From the NCBI GenBank assembly GCA_016788165.1, contig JAEUTH010000042.1, positions 62,001-126,000 on the forward strand: a stretch of 64,000 bases of DNA, written 5' to 3'. Below, piece after piece: positions 18,606 through 28,332 of the stretch. The stretch's first letter is position 1, and every line of letters begins with the position of its first letter. Source of the stretch: Bacteroidia bacterium (GTDB lineage Bacteria; Bacteroidota; Bacteroidia; AKYH767-A; OLB10). The notes beneath the pieces are model-generated. The model saw only the letters and a list, made by a program, of their open reading frames with translations, was not told the origin of the DNA and did not search any database. The translations under genes were made by a program, and so were the position numbers.

Positions 18606-19400
18606 ATGAAAAAATTAATTATTGCCATACTGTTTTGCTACACGCAAACGTACAGCCAAATTAAACTCGAAGTTATTGACCCACCCAAAACATCGGGCAG
18701 CAATAGTAGCACTCAAACAACAACTACTAACCACACTTCAAATACAGGGTCAATAACCAATAACGCAAGTGCCAATAAAAACCTGGGACGTGGTTTAGGT
18801 AATGATGTAGTGGTTGATGGCCTGCGCGAAGCTTTAACATTGGCAAGCCAAAATGCAGGTAATAAAGCCGGCTTAAAAGATGGATTTTTTAAGAACAACC
18901 TGATAAAAATTCCGTTTCCACCCGAGATTAAAGACATTGAAAAAACGGTACGAACTTTAGGTATGAGCAAACAAGCCGATAAGTTTATTGAAAGTCTGAA
19001 CCGTGCTGCCGAAGATGCCGCCAAAAAAGCAGCACCCATTTTTATAAATGCCGTAAAAGGTATGTCAATTCAGGATGGGCTCTCAATACTACAAGGCGGT
19101 AATGATGGTGCTACGCAATTTTTAAAAACAAATACACAAACCGAGTTAAGTACAGCCTTTGCACCGGTGGTTAAAAACTCATTATCAAAAACACAGGTAA
19201 CAAAATATTGGAAAGATGTAGCCAAGACCTATAACAAAGTTCCGTTTGCAAAACCAATAAACCCCGATTTGGAAAAATATGTAACGGAGCGTGCTATAAG
19301 CGGCTTGTTTACTTTGGTTGCGCAAGAAGAATTAAAAATACGACAAGACCCTATGGGGCAGGCAAGTAATTTGCTTCAAACCGTATTTGGCGGCAAGTAA
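18606..19400 (+). CDS. DUF4197 secreted protein
   Basis: A signal peptide (MKKLIIAILFCYTQTYSQ) is followed by a short Ser/Thr/Asn linker, then the DUF4197 helical domain: GLREALTLASQNAG, FFKNNLIKIPFPPEIKDIEK, LNRAAEDAAKKAAPIFINAV and VTERAISGLFTLVAQEEL. DUF4197 occurs as periplasmic or outer-membrane proteins in many Gram-negatives; function unknown. At 264 residues it is usual for the family. It ends in a clear terminator. Confidence 0.88.
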   Translation: MKKLIIAILFCYTQTYSQIKLEVIDPPKTSGSNSSTQTTTTNHTSNTGSITNNASANKNLGRGLGNDVVVDGLREALTLASQNAGNKAGLKDGFFKNNLIKIPFPPEIKDIEKTVRTLGMSKQADKFIESLNRAAEDAAKKAAPIFINAVKGMSIQDGLSILQGGNDGATQFLKTNTQTELSTAFAPVVKNSLSKTQVTKYWKDVAKTYNKVPFAKPINPDLEKYVTERAISGLFTLVAQEELKIRQDPMGQASNLLQTVFGGK

Positions 19401-19418
19401 AAGTTTAAAAACTTCTTA

Positions 19419-19457
19419 AAAAGCCCATGACCGGTAGTTTGCCTCATGGGCTTTTTT
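19419..19457 (+). terminator. Intrinsic terminator of the DUF4197 gene
   Basis: AAGCCCATGA (19421-19430) pairs with TCATGGGCTT (19444-19453), followed by a T run to 19457. Confidence 0.85.
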
Positions 19458-19497
19458 ACGTTAGGTGGTTGTAAATATTACATTCGCGGCCTGTCAA

Positions 19498-19530
19498 TTT
19501 GACCCCATAAATAGCGTGGCAATATATTTG
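19498..19530 (+). promoter_or_regulatory. Promoter (TTTG-N21-TATATTTG) of grpE-dnaJ
   Basis: TTTG at 19498-19501 and TATATTTG at 19523-19530 are 21 bases apart, a very good Bacteroidota promoter. Transcription would begin at about 19536. The ATG at 19538 would then be almost leaderless, which favours ATG 19568 as the start of grpE. Confidence 0.7.
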
Positions 19531-19567
19531 AAAACCTATGTTCAAATTCAAAAAAAACAAGACGAAT

Positions 19568-20131
19568 ATGAGTACCGATACAGCTAATAATGCTACTGAA
19601 ATTAATAATACACCTGCTGACGCAAATCAAAATCAAACCGAAACCGCTACCAACAATCAACCTGAAACTGCAACAGAAAATAATGCAGAGCTTACCTTAG
19701 CCCAAGCAGAAGCACAAACCTATAAAGATAAATTTGTAAGACTTACGGCAGAGTTTGACAACTACAAAAGGCGCACCTTGCGCGAGCGAATGGACTTACT
19801 TAAAACTGCCAATGCCGATTTAATGATTGCATTGCTACCTGTCTTAGATGATTTCGACCGTGCTCTTAAAGCGCTAAGTAATGATGCCAATCAGCAGGCA
19901 CTGGAAGGCATAACAATCATACATTATAAGTTCAAGCAATTGCTTGAACAAAAAGGATTAAAAGCAATGGATTGCGATGGTAAACCATTTGATGTGGATT
20001 TGCATGAAGCCATTACGCAGGTACCCGCTGCAAACGAAAGCCAAAGCAATACCATTATGGAAGTTGTTGAAAAGGGATACTTTTTAGAAGATAAAGTAAT
20101 CAGACATGCCAAGGTGGTTGTGTTTCAATAA
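19568..20131 (+). CDS. grpE: Nucleotide exchange factor GrpE
   Basis: GrpE releases ADP from DnaK. The first 50 residues are a low-complexity Asn/Thr/Glu tail, common in Bacteroidota GrpE. A long coiled coil follows (LAQAEAQTYKDKFVRLTAEFDNYKRRTLRER), then the C-terminal beta domain with VLDDFDRALKAL, HEAITQVPA and VVEKGYFLEDKVIRHAKVVV. An upstream ATG at 19538 adds 10 residues (MFKFKKNKTN), but it sits about 2 bases after the predicted transcription start, so I prefer ATG 19568. dnaJ follows after 39 bases in the same operon; dnaK is not in the window. Confidence 0.93.
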   Translation: MSTDTANNATEINNTPADANQNQTETATNNQPETATENNAELTLAQAEAQTYKDKFVRLTAEFDNYKRRTLRERMDLLKTANADLMIALLPVLDDFDRALKALSNDANQQALEGITIIHYKFKQLLEQKGLKAMDCDGKPFDVDLHEAITQVPAANESQSNTIMEVVEKGYFLEDKVIRHAKVVVFQ

Positions 20132-20170
20132 TTAACCTATATCCTAAAAAACAATCCGAAATAAAAAGAA

Positions 20171-21322
20171 ATGTCAAAAAGAGATTACTACGAAATACTG
20201 GGCCTAAACAAAGGCGCAGCCGAAGGCGATATAAAAAAAGCGTACCGTCAAATGGCATTAAAATATCATCCCGATAAAAACCCGGGCGATAAAGCAGCCG
20301 AAGACAAGTTTAAAGAAGCAGCCGAAGCTTATGAAGTATTAAGCACACCCGAAAAAAAACAACGTTACGATCAGTTTGGCCATGCAGGCATGGGTGGCGC
20401 AGCAGGTGGTGGTGCCTATGGTGGCGGCATGAACATGGAAGACATATTCAGCAATTTTGGCGATGTTTTTGGCGAAGATAGCCCCTTTGGCAGTTTTTTT
20501 GGCGGAGGTCGCAGTGGTGGCAAACGCGTAAACAAAGGCTCAAACATCAGAATAAAAGTTAAGCTAAACCTGAACGAAATTGCACACGGAGTTGAAAAGA
20601 AAATTAAAGTAAACAAACAAGTTGCTTGTAACACTTGTAAAGGTTCAGGTGCACAAGGCGCATCGGGATTTAGTACCTGCAGTATGTGTAAAGGCAGTGG
20701 GCAGGTACGCAGGGTTACCAATACTATTTTAGGCCAAATGCAAACAGCATCTACATGCCCAAATTGTAGTGGCGAAGGGCAAGTAATTGTAAATAAATGC
20801 AAAGCATGTTATGGCAGTGGTATTGTACATGGCGAAGAGGTAATAAATATTAATATACCTGCCGGTGTTGGCGAAGGCATGCAATTAAACATGAGCGGCA
20901 AAGGCAATGCTGCCGAGCGTGGCGGCTATGCAGGCGATTTATTGGTAGTGATAGAAGAAGCCGACCATGGCGAACTTAAACGCGATGGCAACAACCTGCA
21001 TTATGATTTATACATAAACTTTGCCGATGCAGCATTAGGCTGTAATGCCGAGGTGCCCACTATTGACGGTAAAGCAAAAATTAAATTAGATGGTGGTACA
21101 CAAGCCGGCAAAGTATTGCGCTTAAAAGGCAAAGGACTGCCACAGGTTAACTCACATGCTAAAGGCGATTTACTGGTAAACATTAATGTTTGGACGCCTC
21201 AAAATTTAAGTACTGAAGAGAAAAAAATTTTAGAACGTTTGCGCGATAGCAATAACTTTAAGCCACATCCCGGTAAAAACGATAAAGGCTTTTTTGAAAA
21301 GATGAAAGAATATTTCAATTAA
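20171..21322 (+). CDS. dnaJ: Chaperone DnaJ
   Basis: DnaJ delivers clients to DnaK and stimulates its ATPase. The J domain carries KYHPDKNPG with the essential HPD. A Gly/Phe-rich stretch follows (about 75-120), then four zinc-binding repeats [24 protein letters not shown] and CKACYGSG, and the two C-terminal beta domains. At 383 residues it is a full type I DnaJ. It shares an operon with grpE (heat shock; no HrcA/CIRCE element seen) and ends in a strong terminator. Confidence 0.97.
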   Translation: MSKRDYYEILGLNKGAAEGDIKKAYRQMALKYHPDKNPGDKAAEDKFKEAAEAYEVLSTPEKKQRYDQFGHAGMGGAAGGGAYGGGMNMEDIFSNFGDVFGEDSPFGSFFGGGRSGGKRVNKGSNIRIKVKLNLNEIAHGVEKKIKVNKQVACNTCKGSGAQGASGFSTCSMCKGSGQVRRVTNTILGQMQTASTCPNCSGEGQVIVNKCKACYGSGIVHGEEVININIPAGVGEGMQLNMSGKGNAAERGGYAGDLLVVIEEADHGELKRDGNNLHYDLYINFADAALGCNAEVPTIDGKAKIKLDGGTQAGKVLRLKGKGLPQVNSHAKGDLLVNINVWTPQNLSTEEKKILERLRDSNNFKPHPGKNDKGFFEKMKEYFN

Positions 21323-21331
21323 ATTTATTTG

Positions 21332-21363
21332 AAAACGACTTTTAAATTAAAAGTCGTTTTTTT
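21332..21363 (+). terminator. Intrinsic terminator of dnaJ
   Basis: AAAACGACTTTT (21332-21343) pairs over 12 bases with AAAAGTCGTTTT (21349-21360), followed by more T. Confidence 0.85.
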
Positions 21364-21432
21364 ATGCATTGAAGTAACATTATCCTATCACATCACTCAA
21401 ATTTCCCATCTACAAAAGCTACCGCTAAGTTT

Positions 21433-22350
21433 ATGCTCTCAATAAAAAATGTTTCAAAAAAATACGCCAATCACCAAGCCTTAAGCGATGTAAGCATCGA
21501 AGTTGAATCCGGTGCCGTATTTGGATTATTAGGCCCAAATGGTGCCGGCAAAACCTCACTCATTCGAATTATAAATCAAATTACCGGCCCCGATACGGGT
21601 CAAATTTTATTAAACGGAGAAACGTTACAACCGGCACATATTGCCCAAATTGGCTACTTGCCCGAAGAACGTGGCCTGTATAAAAAAATGGAAGTAGGCG
21701 AACAGGCTTTATACCTGGCACAACTAAAAGGCATGAGCCGTATAGATGCCATGCGTGAACTAAAATTTTGGTTCGAAAAATTTGAAATGACCGGTTGGTG
21801 GAAGAAAAAAATTGAAGAGCTAAGTAAAGGCATGGCTCAAAAAGTACAGTTTATAACTACCGTAGTACACAAGCCCAAACTTTTAATTTTAGACGAACCA
21901 TTTACCGGTTTCGACCCTATAAATGCCAATCTGATAAAAGACGAATTACTGGAACTAAAATCGAAAGGTGTAACAACTATATTAAGTACACACCGTATGG
22001 AATCGGTAGAAGAATTGTGTACACATATTGCATTGATAAACAAATCGTATAAGGTTTTAGATGGCAGCGTGAAAGACATTCGTAAAAAATACAAATCCAA
22101 CATTTACGAGATAACCTATCAGGGCAATCAGGTTTCATTAGCCAATAGCCTTTGGGGTAATTTCGAATTATTATCCAATCAACCCATTGAAGATGGTATG
22201 CTTGCACGCATTAAGTTATTAGACGATACGAAGCCCAACCATTTATTAGGCCAGCTAATACAAAATATTGAAATAGTTTCGTTTAAAGAACATGTACCCG
22301 GCATGAATGAAATTTTTATCGAATGTGTAGGCACATCAAACGAATTATAA
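21433..22350 (+). CDS. ABC-2 exporter ATP-binding subunit (NatA-like)
   Basis: The 305-residue ATPase has Walker A GPNGAGKTS, a Q-loop (IGYLPEERGLYKKM), the signature LSKGMAQKVQF (LSKGM is usual in this subgroup in place of LSGGQ), Walker B LLILDEPFTGFDP and the H-loop STHRMESVEE. A C-terminal domain of about 80 residues follows, typical of NatA-type exporters. It is followed after 16 bases by its membrane partner. Substrate is unknown; homologues move Na+ or lipids/drugs. Confidence 0.92.
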   Translation: MLSIKNVSKKYANHQALSDVSIEVESGAVFGLLGPNGAGKTSLIRIINQITGPDTGQILLNGETLQPAHIAQIGYLPEERGLYKKMEVGEQALYLAQLKGMSRIDAMRELKFWFEKFEMTGWWKKKIEELSKGMAQKVQFITTVVHKPKLLILDEPFTGFDPINANLIKDELLELKSKGVTTILSTHRMESVEELCTHIALINKSYKVLDGSVKDIRKKYKSNIYEITYQGNQVSLANSLWGNFELLSNQPIEDGMLARIKLLDDTKPNHLLGQLIQNIEIVSFKEHVPGMNEIFIECVGTSNEL

Positions 22351-22366
22351 TACAACCAAACATTTT

Positions 22367-23695
22367 ATGAGTAAAATAGGATTAATCATCAGCCGCGAAT
22401 ACATTACCCGTGTCAGAAAAAAATCATTTATCATCATGACCCTTTTGGGGCCTTTATTGATGGGTGGTTTGTTAGCAGCCGTTGCCTATATGGCTATAAA
22501 CAGTAACGACAATGTATCGGTTATTCAGGTTGTTGATCAAACACCCAACCAAATTATAAGCAGTAAACTGGTAAGTACAGCAACTTTAATCTATATCAAC
22601 ACCACAACATCGGTTGATAGTTTGCGTGCACACTTTGATAGCGATAAAACGTACGGCATTTTACACATACCGGCTAACTTAACTAACGACCAATCGAATA
22701 TTAATTTTTATACTGAAAAGAAAGCCAACCTGAGTGTGGTATCGGCTATTGAAAAGGATTTACAAAAACAATTAGAAGCCGCCAAATTGCGCAATGCCGG
22801 TATCGACCCTGTTATACTTGCATCTATAAAAACCGATGTTTCTATAAAACAAAAAACCATATCCGGAACCGAAGAGAGTAATGCCGAAGCAAGTGCCATT
22901 ATTGGCTTTGGAGGTGGTTTACTTATTTACTTGTTTGTTTTTATTTATGGTGTACAAGTAATGCGTGGTGTGATGGAGGAAAAACAAAACCGAATTGTAG
23001 AAGTAATTATGTCGTCAGTAAAACCATTCGAGCTGATGATGGGTAAAATTTTAGGCATTGCCTTGGTTGCATTTACCCAATTTGTGTTGTGGATAATACT
23101 AACCTTTGTTGTAAGCAGTGTAGCTACTACGGCCGTTAGTAAGCTAAATCCGCAGGCATCGGCCACTATGGTTGAAATGCAAAAGAACCAGTTAGGTGCT
23201 TCGCCACTTGCACAAACCCAACCGCAAACACCAGTAAACGATTCGTTAGATATATCGAAAATGATAAGCAGTTATAACCTACCAAAAATGCTGCTGATGT
23301 TTTTATTTTATTTTGTTGGTGGTTACTTATTATACAGTGCCTTGTTTGCAGCCATAGGCGCAGCGGTTGATAGCGAAACCGATGTCCAGCAATTTATGAT
23401 ACCCATTACCATACCATTAATTTTTGCTTACGTGGCAAGTACCATTGTTATGCAAAACCCCGATAGCAGTATGGGATTTTGGTTTTCGATTATACCCTTA
23501 ACATCACCCATCGTTATGATGGTTCGTATACCTTTTGACCCACCGATGTTAGATATAGTTTTGTCGATGGTTTTACTGGTTGCCGGTTTTATTGGTACAA
23601 CCTGGCTGGCAGGTAAAATTTATCGCACCGGCATCTTGATGTATGGCAAAAAAATAACGTACAAAGAGTTGTTCAAATGGCTTTCGTATAAGTAG
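22367..23695 (+). CDS. ABC-2 exporter permease (NatB-like)
   Basis: The 442-residue protein has an N-terminal helix after VRKKSFIIMTLLGPLLMGG, a large extracytoplasmic region (about 45-175), and five more helices. The cytoplasmic signature GVMEEKQNRIVEVIMSSVKP is typical of the NatB/ABC-2 family. It forms an operon with the ATPase just upstream. Substrate cannot be inferred. Confidence 0.9.
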   Translation: MSKIGLIISREYITRVRKKSFIIMTLLGPLLMGGLLAAVAYMAINSNDNVSVIQVVDQTPNQIISSKLVSTATLIYINTTTSVDSLRAHFDSDKTYGILHIPANLTNDQSNINFYTEKKANLSVVSAIEKDLQKQLEAAKLRNAGIDPVILASIKTDVSIKQKTISGTEESNAEASAIIGFGGGLLIYLFVFIYGVQVMRGVMEEKQNRIVEVIMSSVKPFELMMGKILGIALVAFTQFVLWIILTFVVSSVATTAVSKLNPQASATMVEMQKNQLGASPLAQTQPQTPVNDSLDISKMISSYNLPKMLLMFLFYFVGGYLLYSALFAAIGAAVDSETDVQQFMIPITIPLIFAYVASTIVMQNPDSSMGFWFSIIPLTSPIVMMVRIPFDPPMLDIVLSMVLLVAGFIGTTWLAGKIYRTGILMYGKKITYKELFKWLSYK

Positions 23696-23753
23696 AAAAG
23701 CGCATGCCTCTAAACAAATAAATGGTAGTGGATGAAAAATAAAGTTGAATACC

Positions 23754-24413
23754 TTACTCAATTTCGGCAACTTCGGTAATACCGCCTGTTGATTTGTCGC
23801 CTATTTTAACCTTAACCTTGGCGTTTAGCGGCAGGTAAATATCAACCCTTGAACCAAATTTTATAAAGCCAAACTCAGCGCCTTGTTTTACCATATCGCC
23901 CTCGTGCGGATAATATATAATGCGCTTGGCTAAAGCACCGGCTACTTGCCTGAACAAAACCGAAACTTTGTTTTCTTTTTCAACAACAATAGTACTCCGC
24001 TCATTTTCGGTTGATGATTTAGGATCCCAGGCTACTAAGTATTTGCCTGTATGATACTTTACATATTTTACAATACCGCTAATGGGGTACCAATTGGCAT
24101 GCACATTTATAGGCGACATAAAAATACTAACCTGTAATCGCTTGGCTTGATAATACTCGGCTTCAAAAACTTCTTCAATAACCACTACCTTACCATCGCA
24201 AGGCGCTAACACCAACGAATCGTTACGTTTTACTTTACGTGCAGGTAGCCTGAAAAACTGGAGTATAATTAAAAACAATGCTACTGTTACCACCAAACTT
24301 GCTATACGCAAAAAGTCGTGCATTGGGAAAAAATAAAATACAATCACATTTACCAGTAAGCAAAAAAGTGCCGTATAAGTTATAGTCCGATATCCTTCCT
24401 TATGAATAGTCAT
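23754..24413 (-). CDS. Phosphatidylserine decarboxylase family protein
   Basis: Decarboxylation of phosphatidylserine makes phosphatidylethanolamine. This is the short, archaeal-type enzyme (219 residues) with one hydrophobic N-terminal region, LAPCDGKVVVIEEVFE, FMSPINVHANWYP and the self-cleavage site FIKFGSRVD; cleavage at G187-S188 would generate the pyruvoyl prosthetic group. It is oriented with gdh on the minus strand but separated from it by a strong terminator. Ending close to the convergent ABC permease (58 bases). Confidence 0.92.
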   Translation of the reverse strand: MTIHKEGYRTITYTALFCLLVNVIVFYFFPMHDFLRIASLVVTVALFLIILQFFRLPARKVKRNDSLVLAPCDGKVVVIEEVFEAEYYQAKRLQVSIFMSPINVHANWYPISGIVKYVKYHTGKYLVAWDPKSSTENERSTIVVEKENKVSVLFRQVAGALAKRIIYYPHEGDMVKQGAEFGFIKFGSRVDIYLPLNAKVKVKIGDKSTGGITEVAEIE

Positions 24414-24443
24414 TACTTAAAAAGTTTATATTATAATTCTGAA

Positions 24444-24488
24444 ATAAAAATAAAAGGTCAGTTTGTATAGCAAACAAACTGACCTTTT
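24444..24488 (-). terminator. Intrinsic terminator of the glutamate dehydrogenase gene
   Basis: AAAAGGTCAGTTTGT (24452-24466) pairs over 15 bases with ACAAACTGACCTTTT (24474-24488). On the minus strand it is followed by a T-rich tract. It lies between gdh and the decarboxylase gene. Confidence 0.85.
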
Positions 24489-24503
24489 AAACTGTTTAAT
24501 TTA

Positions 24504-25787
24504 TTAATAAGAGCCACGGCTTTTAATGGCTGTAGCTACTTTATTCATAGCATATACATAAGCAGCAATACGCAATGATGTTTTATGCTTTTGAGCTACA
24601 CTCCAAACATTTTCAAAAGCTTTTGTCATCCAGTTATTGGCGCGTTTATTAATCTCCTCTTCGCTATAATAGTAACCGGTTCGGTTTTGTACCCACTCGA
24701 AATATGAAACGGTAACACCGCCACCATTGGCTAAAATATCGGGCACTACAATTACTCCTTTTTTGTTTAAAATATCATCGGCAGCCGAAGTAGTAGGTCC
24801 GTTTGCACCTTCAACAATAAGCTTAGCTTGTACGTTGGCAGCATTGTCTTTGGTAATTTGGTTTTCTAAAGCACAGGGTGCCAACACATCTACTTTTAAA
24901 CACAACAAATCATCGTTGGTTAATTTGCTTCCGCCTTTAAAACCTTCGAGGTTGCCTTTGTTACTGTTGCGGTAAGTTAATGCTTTTGCCAAATCAATAC
25001 CTTTTGGGTTGTAATAAGCACCGGTATAATCGCTGATGGCAACTAACTTTAATCCTTGTTCAACTAAAAAACGTGCACTAATCGAACCTACATTACCAAA
25101 ACCTTGTACGGCTAAAGTTGATTTTTTAGGATTAAGTTTCATTTTATTCATAGCGCAAATAGCCGAAGTATTAACTCCACGACCGGTTGCCTCTACCCTA
25201 CCTAATGAACCACCTAAATGCAAAGGTTTACCGGTAACAATACCGGGTGTAAAGCCACCTTTGAGGTTGCTAAATTCATCCACTATCCAGGCCATTTCTC
25301 GTGGGCCTGTATTCATGTCGGGTGCAGGTATATCTTTATCAACACCAAAAATATCGCTCATGGCTTTGGTGTAAGCACGGGTTAGGCGCTCAATTTCGCC
25401 AACACTCATTTTACTGGGGTCGCATTTAATGCCACCCTTTGCACCACCATAAGGAATATCGGCAATTGCGCATTTCCAGGTCATCCAAGCGGCTAAGGCT
25501 TTTACCTCATCTTCGTTCACATCCATGCTATAGCGAATGCCTCCTTTGCTGGGGCCTAATGCTGTTGAGTGGATAACGCGATAGCCGTTAAAAACTTTTA
25601 TTAATCCATTATCCATCATAATGGGTAGGTTAACCTCTATGTTTTTAGCCGGATATTTCATTACATCGTAAATGTCGGCTTCGAGGTTTAAAATTTTTGC
25701 TGCAACATCAAAACGTCTGATCATTTCTTCAAACGGATTACTGCTATGTGCAGTTATTGTGCTTGCCAATGATTTAGCTTTTGCCAT
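24504..25787 (-). CDS. Glu/Leu/Phe/Val dehydrogenase (glutamate dehydrogenase type)
   Basis: The enzyme interconverts glutamate and 2-oxoglutarate plus ammonium with NAD(P). From ATG 25787 it has 427 residues. Conserved parts include GPSKGGIRYSMDVNEDEV, the catalytic-lysine region IPYGGAKGGIKCDP, DKDIPAPDMNTGPREMAWI, and a Rossmann domain with STLAVQGFGNVGSISARFL. Length fits the hexameric class. The frame extends to a TTG at 25835, but those 16 residues (rich in Phe/Tyr) are not family-like. No -33/-7 pair was recognised upstream. Confidence 0.93.
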   Translation of the reverse strand: MAKAKSLASTITAHSSNPFEEMIRRFDVAAKILNLEADIYDVMKYPAKNIEVNLPIMMDNGLIKVFNGYRVIHSTALGPSKGGIRYSMDVNEDEVKALAAWMTWKCAIADIPYGGAKGGIKCDPSKMSVGEIERLTRAYTKAMSDIFGVDKDIPAPDMNTGPREMAWIVDEFSNLKGGFTPGIVTGKPLHLGGSLGRVEATGRGVNTSAICAMNKMKLNPKKSTLAVQGFGNVGSISARFLVEQGLKLVAISDYTGAYYNPKGIDLAKALTYRNSNKGNLEGFKGGSKLTNDDLLCLKVDVLAPCALENQITKDNAANVQAKLIVEGANGPTTSAADDILNKKGVIVVPDILANGGGVTVSYFEWVQNRTGYYYSEEEINKRANNWMTKAFENVWSVAQKHKTSLRIAAYVYAMNKVATAIKSRGSY

Positions 25788-25942
25788 AAGATATAGTTTA
25801 AGAGAGGCGCGAAAATAGAAAAATTTGCATTGCAATATTTACCGCAATATTAATTACCTGTACATACAAAACATCTGCTGCATTTTAGCAGTATCTGTGT
25901 AAGTGCGAAATTGCTTGCACCCGTTTTAATCAGGCCAGGTTA

Positions 25943-26605
25943 TTATTTGCCGTGCTTGTGTTTTAGCACCTTAGCTTCGATATAAAAAATAATTTCTTCG
26001 GCAATATTTTTACACTGATCGCCTACCCTTTCCAGTTTACGTACGGTTGAAATGGTGAAAAGTGATTGATGTATTTTATCGGGATTATTTTTAATGTATT
26101 CGGCAATAACGTGTGTAGCGTTTATATTTATCTGATCTAACAATTCGTCTTGTTTAAAGACATTACGCGCTAAGTTTGTATCCTCCTGACTGTATGCCCG
26201 CATTACATTATCCAAAATACGGATTGAGGTATCAAACATCGTAACCAATTGTGATACTTCTAATAAATCATGGTCGGGTTCATATTTTAAGTACAACACA
26301 TAATTAGCTATGCCTTCGGCTATATCGCCAATACGCTCTAAATTCGAATTGATTTTAAGTGAAGCCAGTACGAAACGCAGGTCGATAGCTACGGGGTTAA
26401 ACAGTGCAATTATGTTTTCGCAATCGCGGTCAATTTTTAATTCATATGAATTTACGCGTCTTTCATTAGCTCTAACTTCGCGTGCCAAATCCTGATCTAA
26501 ATTAACCAATGCTTCTTTGCTTTTGGCAAGTTGCGAAATGACCATTAAAAAAAGTTCGTTAATGCTTTCTTTTAGTTGCTTCAGTTCTGAGTCGAGATGT
26601 GTCAT
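25943..26605 (-). CDS. phoU: Phosphate transport regulator PhoU
   Basis: PhoU links the Pst transporter to the PhoR kinase and silences Pho genes in phosphate excess. The 220-residue all-helical protein has two PhoU repeats with the metal-binding E/D patterns (ERIGDIAEGIANYVLYL in the first, RKLERVGDQCKNIAEEIIFY in the second). It is the last gene of the pstSCAB-phoU operon, 52 bases after pstB. Confidence 0.95.
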   Translation of the reverse strand: MTHLDSELKQLKESINELFLMVISQLAKSKEALVNLDQDLAREVRANERRVNSYELKIDRDCENIIALFNPVAIDLRFVLASLKINSNLERIGDIAEGIANYVLYLKYEPDHDLLEVSQLVTMFDTSIRILDNVMRAYSQEDTNLARNVFKQDELLDQININATHVIAEYIKNNPDKIHQSLFTISTVRKLERVGDQCKNIAEEIIFYIEAKVLKHKHGK

Positions 26606-26656
26606 AATGTTGGTGTAATTTAGTTTGTATCAAGCAGGTTAAATGTATATCAGGCA

Positions 26657-27415
26657 TCAACCAAAACGACCTGTAACATAGTTTTGTGTTTGCATTTTAT
26701 CGGGTGCTGTAAAAATCTTTTTTGTGTTATCATGTTCAATTAACTCGCCCAGATAAAAAAATGCTGTTGTGTCACTTACTCTACTGGCTTGTTGCATATT
26801 GTGTGTAACAATAAGTATGGTATATTCTTGCTTTAACTCATAAATCAGGTCTTCAATTTTAGCTGTTGAAATTGGATCTAAGGCTGATGCAGGTTCATCC
26901 ATTAACAGTATTTGCGGTTCGATGGCAAGTGCGCGCGCAATACACAATCGTTGTTGCTGCCCTCCCGATAGTTCGAAAGCTGATTTGTTTAATTTATCTT
27001 TTACTTCATTCCACAATGCGGCTTGCTGTAGGGATTTTTCAACCCGTTCTTCGATATAGGTTTTATGTTTAATACCATTTACACGCAAACCAAATGCAAC
27101 GTTTTCGAAAATAGATTTAGGAAAAGGATTTGGTTTTTGAAATACCATACCTACACGTTTTCGTAATTCGTCAACGCGCAATTCCTTACCGTAAATATTT
27201 TTGCCGTCAATTAGCGCTTGTCCTTTTATGCTAACATTATCTATTAAATCATTCATACGGTTAAACACGCGTAAAAATGTGGATTTACCACAACCCGATG
27301 GGCCTATTAATGCAGCAACCGTATTTTTTTTTATCGAAAAATTTATGCCTTTTAATGCATAAAAATCACCATACCATAAATGTAGGTCCTGGGCTTCTAC
27401 TTTATTAAGAATCAT
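26657..27415 (-). CDS. pstB: Phosphate import ATP-binding protein PstB
   Basis: PstB is the ATPase of the phosphate importer. The 252-residue protein has Walker [11 protein letters not shown]-loop [20 protein letters not shown] (the PFP is characteristic of PstB), signature [16 protein letters not shown], Walker [14 protein letters not shown] and an H-loop [13 protein letters not shown]. It lies between pstA and phoU. Confidence 0.97.
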   Translation of the reverse strand: MILNKVEAQDLHLWYGDFYALKGINFSIKKNTVAALIGPSGCGKSTFLRVFNRMNDLIDNVSIKGQALIDGKNIYGKELRVDELRKRVGMVFQKPNPFPKSIFENVAFGLRVNGIKHKTYIEERVEKSLQQAALWNEVKDKLNKSAFELSGGQQQRLCIARALAIEPQILLMDEPASALDPISTAKIEDLIYELKQEYTILIVTHNMQQASRVSDTTAFFYLGELIEHDNTKKIFTAPDKMQTQNYVTGRFG

Positions 27416-27453
27416 TTTATTTTCAAATTTGTTTTAGGTAGGGTGGGCAGTTT

Positions 27454-28320
27454 TTAATTCATTTTTACCTTACTACCCAGCACTTTACGTAGCCAATTTG
27501 CAAGTAAGTTTAACACCAGCACAATAAAAATTAAAACTAAGGCTGTACCAAATGCAATAGGCCTGCTTTCGGTTATGTTATTGCCTGATGTTGCTACCAC
27601 ATATAAATGATACGGTAAAGCCATTACCTGATCAAAAATGCTATGTGGCAATTGTGGTAAAAAATAGGCAGCTACGGTAAATAAAATGGGTGCTGTTTCG
27701 CCCGACACCCTACTCATACTTAAAATTAATCCGGTTAATATATTGGGCATGCCAATTGGTAACACTACGCTATACGTAGTTTGCCATTTGCTGGCGCCCA
27801 AACCCGAAGCGGCTTCACGAAAGGTATTACTAACGGCTTTTAAACTTTCTTCGGTAGTACGTATTATAACTGGTAAAACCAATATTGCCAGTGTAAATGA
27901 ACCGGCTATAATGCTATCGCCCCAACCAAGCTGATTAACAAAGAATTGCATGCCAAACAATCCGAAAACTATGGATGGAATGCCAGATAAATTATTAGTC
28001 ATTAAATTAATAAAACGCTTAAACCAACCATCTTTAATATACTCATTTAAATATATACCACTAAAAACGCCTATCGGAAATGCAATAGCTAAACTAACTA
28101 CCATTAAACATAGTGTACCTATGATTGCAGGTAAAATGCCGCCTTTAGTCATTCCATCTTCGGGCATTTTGGTTAAAAAATCAAAACTTACAACTGAAAT
28201 GCCATTAATAACTATGTATCCAAGTATAAAAAATAAAATAGCTATAATGCTAAAACTAAAAAGTCTTAAAGCACCAAAGGCCATTTTTTCTTTCATATTC
28301 TTTCTTGTCTGAAAATCCAT
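27454..28320 (-). CDS. pstA: Phosphate permease subunit PstA
   Basis: PstA is one of the two membrane subunits of the high-affinity phosphate importer. The 288-residue protein has about six helices and the EAA-type cytoplasmic loop FREAASGLGASKWQTTYSVVLP that contacts PstB. TNNLSGIPSIVFGLFG is also typical. A second possible start (MKEKMAFG) lies 8 residues in. It is 12 bases downstream of pstC. Confidence 0.95.
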   Translation of the reverse strand: MDFQTRKNMKEKMAFGALRLFSFSIIAILFFILGYIVINGISVVSFDFLTKMPEDGMTKGGILPAIIGTLCLMVVSLAIAFPIGVFSGIYLNEYIKDGWFKRFINLMTNNLSGIPSIVFGLFGMQFFVNQLGWGDSIIAGSFTLAILVLPVIIRTTEESLKAVSNTFREAASGLGASKWQTTYSVVLPIGMPNILTGLILSMSRVSGETAPILFTVAAYFLPQLPHSIFDQVMALPYHLYVVATSGNNITESRPIAFGTALVLIFIVLVLNLLANWLRKVLGSKVKMN

Positions 28321-28332
28321 ACAACCTTTGTG